Source of the DNA: Thermoplasmata archaeon
GTDB lineage: Archaea > Thermoplasmatota > Thermoplasmata > Lutacidiplasmatales > UBA184
Assembly (NCBI GenBank): GCA_021817605.1
Contig: JAKAUN010000015.1
Location: 1-64,000 of the forward strand
Direction: 5' to 3'
Length of the DNA stretch: 64,000 nt
In this document: in pieces, positions 56,837 to 64,000 of the stretch
Layout of the letters: each line of letters starts with the position of its first letter
Position numbering within the stretch: position 1 is the first letter of the stretch
The notes under the pieces: model-generated
The model's input: only the letters and a program-made list of their open reading frames with translations
Told to the model about the DNA's origin: nothing
Databases searched by the model: none
Made by a program: the position numbers and the translations under genes

Positions 56837-58285
56837 GTGGAGGAGGTCGGCCGCATCTACGGGGACGTCGGTCTGGGCCAGTTCCACCTCCTGCTCGCCC
56901 GCCCGGTGGAACGGGGCGACTACGTCGCCGTCGAGGACGAGCTCCACGGCAAGGTCCTCTGCCAGCTCGACGACCTTCGTCGGAAGAGCGACCTCGACCT
57001 CGAGCGCGCCGGGGCGCTCGGCAACGGCGAGGCCGGGGCGATCCACGAGAGCCTCCTCGGCGTAGCGCGGATCATCGGCTACCGGGACGCCCAAGGCGTC
57101 GTGAAGTGCCCGACGATCCCGTTCCGGTCGGGGGCCCACGTTTTCCTCGCCGAGGAGGAACTCATCGCCGAGGTCCTCGGCCTCAAGCACCACTCGGCGA
57201 CCGGAGCCTACGTGGGGCTGCTCCGCAACCATTCGCTCAAGGTCGAGCTGGACATCAACCAGCTCGTCCAGCGGCACGTGAGCGTCCTCGCCAAGACCGG
57301 CGGCGGCAAGAGCTACCTCCTCGGCGTCCTCATCGAGGAGCTCCTCCGGCACAAGGTCACCTGCGTCATCATCGACCCGCACGGCGAGTACGGCTCGCTG
57401 CGCTCGCCCGCGGAGAAGTCTCCCGCGCAGGGCCGCTTCGGCGTCGAGCCGCAGGGCTTCGCCCGCCAGATCCACGAGTTCTCGCCCGACCCGTCGCTCA
57501 ACCCGGGAGCGAAGCCGCTCACCTTCTCGCTACGCAACACCGACCCGAGGGAGCTCCTCGTCTTCATGGGCCTCACGAACGTGAAGAACTACCTCGGGCC
57601 GCTCAAGCAGATGCTCGAGGCCGTCGCCGTGGCGAACCCGGAGTACACCGTCCACGACCTCGTCCGCGCGGCCGAGGCGGCCGAAGGGGCCGTCGCCGAG
57701 ACGCTGCGCGAGCGGCTCGAGTACGTCGAGCAGACCCGCCTGCTGGGCCCGGTCGGCACGAGCCTTCACGAGCTGGTCGAGGAGGGCGTCGCGACCCTCG
57801 TGAACCTGCGGGGGGTCGCGCCCGACGTCCAGGAGCTCGTCGTCGCCCGCATCGCCTCGACCCTCTTCGACAACCGCAAGAAGGGCAAGGTCCCACCCCT
57901 CTTCCTCGTCATCGAGGAGGCGCACAACTTCGCCCCTCAGCAGGGGACAGCGACCTGCTCGCGGATCCTCAAGAACATCGCGAGCGAGGGACGCAAGTTC
58001 GGCCTCGGGCTCTGCGCCGTCACGCAGCGGGCAGCCCGCATCGACAAGAGCGTGCTCTCGCAGTGCACGACGCAGCTCATCCTCCAGGTCACCAATCCTC
58101 TCGACCTCAAGGCGATCGCCCAGTCGATCGAGGGGCTCACCGACGGCATGACCCAGATGATCCAGTCGCTTCCCGTCGGCGTCGCCCTCGTCACCGGGGG
58201 CGGCTACCACACCCCGCTGTTCTGCGAGGTCCGCCCCCGCGCGAGCCGCCACGGCGGGGAGAGCGTCCAGATCGTCGCGGCGTAG
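56837..58285 (+). CDS. herA: HerA-like ATPase/DNA translocase
   Basis: VSVLAKTGGGKSYLLGVLIEELL Walker A, LFLVIEEAHNFAP Walker B, CAVTQRAARIDKSVLSQC. Confidence 0.93.
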   Translation: MEEVGRIYGDVGLGQFHLLLARPVERGDYVAVEDELHGKVLCQLDDLRRKSDLDLERAGALGNGEAGAIHESLLGVARIIGYRDAQGVVKCPTIPFRSGAHVFLAEEELIAEVLGLKHHSATGAYVGLLRNHSLKVELDINQLVQRHVSVLAKTGGGKSYLLGVLIEELLRHKVTCVIIDPHGEYGSLRSPAEKSPAQGRFGVEPQGFARQIHEFSPDPSLNPGAKPLTFSLRNTDPRELLVFMGLTNVKNYLGPLKQMLEAVAVANPEYTVHDLVRAAEAAEGAVAETLRERLEYVEQTRLLGPVGTSLHELVEEGVATLVNLRGVAPDVQELVVARIASTLFDNRKKGKVPPLFLVIEEAHNFAPQQGTATCSRILKNIASEGRKFGLGLCAVTQRAARIDKSVLSQCTTQLILQVTNPLDLKAIAQSIEGLTDGMTQMIQSLPVGVALVTGGGYHTPLFCEVRPRASRHGGESVQIVAA

Positions 58286-58334
58286 CGACCGAGCGCGAGG
58301 GCGGCGCCGGCGGTCCCGGCCCCTTAGGGCCGGT

Positions 58335-59861
58335 CTACGCGGTGCCGAGGCTCTGGAGGTAGCGCGTCAGGAGCCGCACGCCGAAGGCGGTGGCGCCGGG
58401 GTTCATGTACGCCGGCTGGAACTTGCGCGTCGTCACCGTCGTGTAGGCCGGCCCGGCGATGTCGAGGTGGGCCCACGGCACGGGGGTGACGAACGTCTCG
58501 AGGAACGCGGCGGCGGTGAGCATGCCTGCGACACGGATCTCGGTCGAGTTGCGCACGTCGGCGACCTCGCTCTTCACGAGCTCGCGATGGTAGTCGGTGA
58601 GCGGCATCCGCCAGACCGGCTCGCCGGTCTGGGCCGACGCCGCCAGGAGCCCCTCGGCCAGGGCGTCGTCGGTGCTCACGAGGCCGGCCGTGTCGTCACC
58701 GAGCGCGATGACTTCGGCTCCCGTCAGGGTGGCGAGGTCGATGACGGCATCCGGGCGGTACTTCTGCACGACGTAGCCGAGCCCGTCGGAGAGGACGACC
58801 CGGCCTTCGGCATCGGTGTTGAGGATCTCGATGGTCTTGCCGTTGAACGTCCGCACGACGTCCCCCGGACGGTAGGCGTGGCCGCTCGGAAGGTTCTCCG
58901 CACAGCAGAGAACCCCCACCACCCGCGTCGCCACCTTGAGGAGAGCGGCGGCCCGGAGGATGCCGAGGACCGCCACCGCCCCGGACTTGTCGAACTTCAT
59001 GTTCGCCATCTCGGCGGCGGGCTTGATCGAGATGCCTCCCGAGTCGAAGGTGATCCCCTTGCCGACCACCGCGACGGTCCGGCCCCGGCGGCCGTCCCCG
59101 GGATACTCGATCGTGATCATCCGTGGCGGGTGGACGGAGCCGCCGCCGACGGCGAGGATCCCCCCGCAGTGCATTTGCGCGAGGGCCTTCTCGTCGAAGA
59201 CCGTCACCTTGAGGCCGAACTCCTTGCCCAGAGCCCGTGCCTCCTCGGCGAGCCGCTCGGGGGTCGCGGTGTCGGCGGGAAGGTTGGCGATCTCCCGCGT
59301 CCAGAGGACGTTCTCGCAGAGGAGGGCCTCGGTCTCGACCTCCCGCTTGAGCGTGCGCTCCTCGCGCGAGAGCTCCTCGCCGAGGTGGAGGGCGACCTCC
59401 TCCACGTTGCCTTCCCCGGAGGTCTTGTACTTGACGAACTGGTAGGCGCCGAGCACGGCCCCGTCGACGAGGGCTCGGCCCGCTACGGCGGCGTCGATCG
59501 ACCCGGCGACGAACGTGGGAAGGCGGAAAGAGAGCGTGCGCGCGGCCTTGCCGCGAAGGGCCCGCACGACCTCCGCCGAGGCGCGGCGGAGCCTCTCGGC
59601 GGTCAGCGCCCCCCGGGGGCCCAGCCCCACGATCGCGAGGCGGCCGGCGCTTCCCCCACGGTGGAAGACGGTGAGCTCCTTGGCCTTTCCCTTGATCTCG
59701 TGACGGTTCCAGGCGGCGCTGAGCGCCCCGTCCAGCGCCTTGTCCTCGCGGGCGAGCGACTCCGGGAGCGCCTGCTCCGAGCCTTCGCGTTCGAACAGGC
59801 CGCTCGCGACGACGTCGACGTGCGTGTCGACCGCGTCGCGCCGCTCGACCCCGACCTTCAT
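58335..59861 (-). CDS. Leucyl aminopeptidase (M17 family)
   Basis: VGKGITFDSGGISIKPA, NTDAEGRVVLSDGLGY, LATLTGAEVIALG. Confidence 0.93.
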   Translation of the reverse strand: MKVGVERRDAVDTHVDVVASGLFEREGSEQALPESLAREDKALDGALSAAWNRHEIKGKAKELTVFHRGGSAGRLAIVGLGPRGALTAERLRRASAEVVRALRGKAARTLSFRLPTFVAGSIDAAVAGRALVDGAVLGAYQFVKYKTSGEGNVEEVALHLGEELSREERTLKREVETEALLCENVLWTREIANLPADTATPERLAEEARALGKEFGLKVTVFDEKALAQMHCGGILAVGGGSVHPPRMITIEYPGDGRRGRTVAVVGKGITFDSGGISIKPAAEMANMKFDKSGAVAVLGILRAAALLKVATRVVGVLCCAENLPSGHAYRPGDVVRTFNGKTIEILNTDAEGRVVLSDGLGYVVQKYRPDAVIDLATLTGAEVIALGDDTAGLVSTDDALAEGLLAASAQTGEPVWRMPLTDYHRELVKSEVADVRNSTEIRVAGMLTAAAFLETFVTPVPWAHLDIAGPAYTTVTTRKFQPAYMNPGATAFGVRLLTRYLQSLGTA

Positions 59862-59874
59862 CGGGTCCGCCGGA

Positions 59875-60255
59875 CTAGAACGAGGGCCGGACTTTCTGTC
59901 GGTCGATGCGGATCCCCGCCGGGGTGACGGCGAGGAGGTTCTTCGCGATGCCGGCAACGTCGCCTCCCGTATCCTTCGCGACGTTCTTGAGGTCGACGCT
60001 CATACGCTTGACCGCCATCTGATCGTTCGCGATCGACGTGTAGTCGAGAAGCACGATGTCTCCCTGGTAGGCGTACTTGGAGACGGTGTGGAGGTCCTCG
60101 AACCTCAGGATCTCGGCCAGCCGGACGGTGCCGCGCGCGCCCGCGAGCGCCCCGGCCTCGTCCTCGAACTGCATGGCGCCGAGGTCGAGGAACGACCCCT
60201 CTTCGAGCGTGTCCGAACCGTGGTGCCGCCTGAGGATCCCGCCTTTCTTCATCAT
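59875..60255 (-). CDS. sepF: Archaeal SepF-like cell division protein
   Basis: VRLAEILRFEDLHTVSKYAYQGDIVLLDYTSIANDQMAVKRMSVDLKNVAKDTGGDVAGIAKNLLAVTPAGIRIDRQKVR. Confidence 0.85.
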   Translation of the reverse strand: MMKKGGILRRHHGSDTLEEGSFLDLGAMQFEDEAGALAGARGTVRLAEILRFEDLHTVSKYAYQGDIVLLDYTSIANDQMAVKRMSVDLKNVAKDTGGDVAGIAKNLLAVTPAGIRIDRQKVRPSF

Positions 60256-60305
60256 GGAGGAGTGCCCCCGTTCGCACCGCTCGACGGCGGGGTCGCTTCT
60301 TAAGC

Positions 60306-61094
60306 CTATGGCTCGAGAGGACCGGCGTCTCCCCTCGGAGCCGGCGACCGCCGTCCCGCCGGTGTGAGGCCGGGGAACCTGAGGCAGAAGGTCACGCGGT
60401 AGACATCCTGGCCGTTCTTCCGGCCGAAGAGGCTCGCCGATTCGGTGACCTCCGCCTCGAAGCGCGAGCGCGCGAGGCGGGCGAGCCCGCGTGCGGCCAG
60501 CGTGTCGCTGCAGTAGACGTCAAAGCCCTCGGGCAGCTCTTCGCTCCAGGAGACGGCGCGGCGCACGTCGGCGCGCGCCTCGCCGAGGAGCGTCTCCCAG
60601 CGCTGGGCGAGTCGCTCCTTGAGCTCGCGGGGCCGCTTGGTCCGCGGCCCGGCCGCCCCCCTCAGCTGGAGGATGGCGGTGTAGTAGTGGCCGCTCTTGC
60701 GTCCGCACGTGGTGCAGGTCTGCGCCGTCAGACGGACCGAGAGCGGCACCTCCACGGTCCGCTCGACGCCGCGGAAGACGATCCTCGCCCGGCCGACCAT
60801 CTCGCGGACGGTCGGACCGGCCAGGCGCTCCTCCCAACGGACCTCGCGCAAGCCGACCTCCGGATGGATGCGGAGGAACGGGGCCAGGTCCTCGGCCGAG
60901 AGAGCTGTCGGGGCGCCGAACCGCTCCCATCGCGCTCCCACGCGTCGGGCCCCGCACTGGGGGCAGAGGACGACCTCCCCGCGCTGGGGGGCGTCCACGA
61001 GCACGGTCCGGTCCGCCGCGCACTCCGCGCAGACCCCGTCGACGAGCTCGCGGCCGGTGCGGCCGCAGACGACGCAGAACTCCTCCGATCCCAC
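60306..61094 (-). CDS. NMD3-family zinc-binding ribosome-associated protein
   Basis: FCVVCGRTGRELVDGVCAECAADR...VVLCPQCGARR...QTCTTCGRKSGHYYTAILQLRG. Confidence 0.85.
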   Translation of the reverse strand: MGSEEFCVVCGRTGRELVDGVCAECAADRTVLVDAPQRGEVVLCPQCGARRVGARWERFGAPTALSAEDLAPFLRIHPEVGLREVRWEERLAGPTVREMVGRARIVFRGVERTVEVPLSVRLTAQTCTTCGRKSGHYYTAILQLRGAAGPRTKRPRELKERLAQRWETLLGEARADVRRAVSWSEELPEGFDVYCSDTLAARGLARLARSRFEAEVTESASLFGRKNGQDVYRVTFCLRFPGLTPAGRRSPAPRGDAGPLEP

Positions 61095-61112
61095 CCTACG
61101 CTCCTCGGGAGG

Positions 61113-61409
61113 TCATCCCGGCATGGCGAAGATCTCGGCGTGGGGGACCCCCCCGAGGGTCGTCGTTCCTCCGCGCTGGATGTGACCGCCCTCCTCGGCG
61201 ATCTTGAGGACGCGGGGCCCGAGGAGGTTGGCGACCGTCGCGCGCTCGAGGGCCCAGAGAAGCTCCTCCTTCGAGACCCGACGCTCGCCGTAGAAATGGC
61301 TCGATACCGTCACGGTGCCTCCCTGGGAGCCCACGGGGAGCTTGCGGCCGAGCAGCTCGGCGTCGCACGCGGCCACGACGAACTCGGCGCGGACCTTGTG
61401 GATCCGCAT
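61113..61409 (-). CDS. DUF424 family protein
   Basis: MRIHKVRAEFVVAACDAELLGRKLPVGSQGGTVTVSSHFYGERRVSKEELLWALERATVANLLGPRVLKIAEEGGHI; an upstream in-frame GTG is possible. Confidence 0.78.
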   Translation of the reverse strand: MRIHKVRAEFVVAACDAELLGRKLPVGSQGGTVTVSSHFYGERRVSKEELLWALERATVANLLGPRVLKIAEEGGHIQRGGTTTLGGVPHAEIFAMPG

Positions 61410-61484
61410 CACGACGCCGTCGTTCGTCCCCCCGTTCCCCTCGTCGGCCACCAAGGCGGTCCCGGTTTCCGAAGGCGGCGACGG

Positions 61485-61494
61485 GCATATATGG
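61485..61494 (-). promoter_or_regulatory. Candidate TATA box of the DUF424-NMD3-sepF unit
   Basis: Minus-strand CCATATATGC upstream of the DUF424 gene. Confidence 0.55.
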
Positions 61495-61516
61495 GCGTCC
61501 GAGGGGGGCCGGCGGC

Positions 61517-63619
61517 TCAGAATCGGGTCAGCTGGAACTGGTCGGTCCTCGCCTCGTAGACCTCGCCCTGGTTGATGAGCGAGGAGAGGAGCGCCTCGGC
61601 GCGGTTGCGCGCGATCCCCTTCTTCTCCACGGCGGTCACGAACTCCTCCCGCGAGAAGTGCCCGCCGGGACCGGCCTGGAGCTCGTGCATGGTGGCGCGG
61701 GCGGTCTCGAACTGCTCCCGCTGGTGGTGGCTCGTGCCGGTCTGGGTGATGTCGATGTCGATCCGGCCGTCGGAGGTCATCGCGACGCGGGTGAGGTAGT
61801 TCTCCATGATGCGTACGGCACGCTGCGCGTCCTCGGGGCGGACGACCTCCGAGAGGCGGGCACGGGCCGCCGCCTCGCTCATCCGGACGAGCGCCTCGAG
61901 CTGTCGGGCAGTGATCGGTACCGGAGCGTTCGGGTCCTCTCCCTGGCGACGGACCCTCACGTAGAAGTCCTCCATGACACTGAGCGACTCCTCCGAGAGC
62001 CGGGGGCGGACCCGCCGGCGCGCGTAGGCGATGTACTTCTTGAGCAGGTCCGGCGCGAACGGCGGGTGCACTTCCTCCGGGGAGTAGCCGCCGTCCTCGC
62101 GATGGGAGGCGAGGATCCTGCCCGCAAGGTGCCGGTCGCGGTTCTGGTCGGGCTGGTCGCGGATGGAGAAGATGACGTCGAACCGCGAGAGCAGCGTGGG
62201 AGGAAGGTCGATCTGCTCGGAGATCGACCGGTCGTTGGTGAAGCGGCCGAGCTTCGGGTTCGCCGCGGCGAGGACCGGGCAGCGGGCGTTCAGCGTCGAG
62301 GTGATGCCCGCCTTGGCGATCGAGACGGTCTGCTGCTCGAGGGCCTCGTGCATCGCCGAGCGGTCCTCGCTCGTCATCTTGTCGAGCTCGTCGATGACCG
62401 CCATCCCGCCGTCGGCGAGCACGAGCATGCCGGCCTCGAGCGCCCAGCGCCCTCCGGCGAAATCGTCCTTGACCGCGGCGGCGGTGAGGCCCGCGGCGGT
62501 CGCCCCCTTGCCGCTCGTGTAGATCCCCCGCGGCGCCACGCCCGCCACGTAGCGCAACAGCTGGCTCTTCGCCACCCCCGGGTCGCCGACCAGGAGGACA
62601 TGGATGTCGCCGCGGACCCGGATGCCGTCGGCATGCGTCTTCATGACGCCGCCGAAGAGCTGCAGCGCGATCGCCTCCTTCTCCTGCTCCATCCCCTTGA
62701 TGGTCGGGGCGAGGGAGAGCACGATCTTGTCGACGACGGTGGGGTCGTCGCGGAACGTCTCGAACAGCGCGGCCTCTTCCGGAGCGACCTCGATCTCGCT
62801 GTACTCGAGGCTCTTCGACTCGAAGGAGAGACCCACCAGCATCACGTCGAAGGTGGTGTTGCGCACCACCCCGCCCCGCGACGCCGTCGCCCGCTGGAAG
62901 CTCTTGAGGACCCCGTTGAGGACGACACGGTTGCCCGGCAGCACCCGGCCCGTGAGGTCCTCGGTCAGGAGGACGGAGAGGCCCTGCGGGTGGGCGCCGT
63001 GCTTGAGCGACTCGGGATGCTCCTGCACCTCGATCCGCTGGGCGTCGACATAGGTCGACTCCTCGGCAACCAGGCGAAAGCGCGTCCGTCCGAGGGTCTT
63101 GCCGCAGCCTCCCTGCGCCTCGGGGCACTCGAGCGGCTCGCGAAAGACGAGAGAGGACTCGTCCTGCGGCTCGTGGAACTTCACGCGGCAGGCGACGCAC
63201 TCGAAGACGGCGTCGCGGATCTGCGGACGGACCTCGGTCACGCGGCGGACGATCCCGTCCACGGCGACCAGCCGGTTGAGGTCGGTCTCGCGGATCGCCC
63301 GGACGAGACGGTGCGAGGTTGGGGGAAGGTCGATCACACGCAGGCGGAGCCCTTCGGCCTCCGGCCCGGCGACCGGCAGGAGGTCACGCATCGCGCGGAC
63401 CCCCGCGTCGACGAGCTCCTCGGGACGGTCGAGAAGGAGGTCGGCGAGGTGGGTGTCGCTCCCGTCGATGGTCGTGAACGATATCTCGAGCGAGCGCTCC
63501 TCGGGGAACCGGTCGAAGATCTGCAGGATCCTCGGACGGAGACCGGCCTCCTCGAGGACGGCGCTCCAGCGGCTCTGCAGCTCGGGCGGGGCGGGGAGCG
63601 ACCTGCGTGCCGCGACCAT
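61517..63619 (-). CDS. mcm: MCM replicative helicase
   Basis: ICVSLAPTIKGMEQEKEAIALQLFGG-type MCM motif, LLVGDPGVAKSQLLRYVAGVAPRGIYTSGKGATAAGLTAAAVKD, AANPKLGRF, LLSRFDVIF. Confidence 0.97.
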   Translation of the reverse strand: MVAARRSLPAPPELQSRWSAVLEEAGLRPRILQIFDRFPEERSLEISFTTIDGSDTHLADLLLDRPEELVDAGVRAMRDLLPVAGPEAEGLRLRVIDLPPTSHRLVRAIRETDLNRLVAVDGIVRRVTEVRPQIRDAVFECVACRVKFHEPQDESSLVFREPLECPEAQGGCGKTLGRTRFRLVAEESTYVDAQRIEVQEHPESLKHGAHPQGLSVLLTEDLTGRVLPGNRVVLNGVLKSFQRATASRGGVVRNTTFDVMLVGLSFESKSLEYSEIEVAPEEAALFETFRDDPTVVDKIVLSLAPTIKGMEQEKEAIALQLFGGVMKTHADGIRVRGDIHVLLVGDPGVAKSQLLRYVAGVAPRGIYTSGKGATAAGLTAAAVKDDFAGGRWALEAGMLVLADGGMAVIDELDKMTSEDRSAMHEALEQQTVSIAKAGITSTLNARCPVLAAANPKLGRFTNDRSISEQIDLPPTLLSRFDVIFSIRDQPDQNRDRHLAGRILASHREDGGYSPEEVHPPFAPDLLKKYIAYARRRVRPRLSEESLSVMEDFYVRVRRQGEDPNAPVPITARQLEALVRMSEAAARARLSEVVRPEDAQRAVRIMENYLTRVAMTSDGRIDIDITQTGTSHHQREQFETARATMHELQAGPGGHFSREEFVTAVEKKGIARNRAEALLSSLINQGEVYEARTDQFQLTRF

Positions 63620-63627
63620 CCGTCCCC

Positions 63628-64000
63628 CTACGGCTCCAGCCGGTAGCGGTCGCGCGGGAACAGGCGGCTCTCCCGGATGTTGGCGAGCCCGGCAAGTGCC
63701 TGGACCAGTCGGTCGATCCCCAGCCCCCATCCGCCGTGCGGGGGCATCCCGAAGCGGAACGCCTCGAGATAGCCGGCGAACTTCGAAGGGTCGAGCCCTG
63801 CGGAGAGGAGGTTCGCCTGGAGGCGGTCGGGGCGGTGCTCCCGGGGCCCTCCGCTCGCGATCTCAAGGCCCTTGTAGCCGAGGTCGAAGTAGCCGGTCTT
63901 CGTGGGGTCGTCGTCCCGGCGCCACGCGTAGAACGTCTGGGCCTTGACGACGGTCGGATAGTCGGTGATGAAGTAGAACGACGCCCCGAGCTCCTTGCCT
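63628..64000 (-). CDS. aspS: Aspartyl/asparaginyl-tRNA synthetase C-terminal part (truncated by window end)
   Basis: Minus-strand translation ...FYFITDYPTVVKAQTFYAWRRDDDPTKTGYFDLGYKGLEIASGG...GMPPHGGWGLGIDRLVQALAGLANIRESRLFPRDRYRLEP. Confidence 0.92.
   Translation of the reverse strand, partial: GKELGASFYFITDYPTVVKAQTFYAWRRDDDPTKTGYFDLGYKGLEIASGGPREHRPDRLQANLLSAGLDPSKFAGYLEAFRFGMPPHGGWGLGIDRLVQALAGLANIRESRLFPRDRYRLEP

Overview
The window is a gene-dense, high-GC archaeal chromosome segment. Gene content (fused rpoB, split rpoA1/rpoA2, aCPSF1, archaeal SepF, NMD3, DUF424, UPF0147) fits a Thermoplasmatota-like euryarchaeon; this assignment is inference. It starts inside the 5' end of a 16S rRNA gene on the minus strand and ends inside an aspS-like gene. 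Most of the content is housekeeping: the RNA polymerase operon rpoH-B-A'-A''-L30e-NusA; purS/purL, purE and GMP synthase; alaS; an sdhA/B/HdrB-like operon; proteasome beta and aCPSF1; CDC48; the L18e-L13-S9-RpoN operon; HerA; and MCM. No CRISPR array, transposase, integrase or phage module was found. The most interesting signals are: (1) a tRNA-Lys(UUU) gene that appears to carry two non-canonical introns (D-loop and T-loop) and a tRNA-Gly(UCC) gene with a T-loop intron. The two T-loop introns fit a bulge-helix-bulge motif and restore canonical T-arms, and no intron is at position 37/38. (2) A bacterial-type mutS-mutL operon, with 4-bp start/stop overlaps, whose third gene has a possible PD-(D/E)XK nuclease-like core. 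(3) A COX II CuA-like secreted or anchored cupredoxin with a degenerate ligand loop, a KaiC/GvpD-like ATPase with a second domain lacking a P-loop, two unlisted small ORFs with TATA boxes, and a perfect hairpin abutting the purS start codon. All calls come from reading the sequence; no database search was run.
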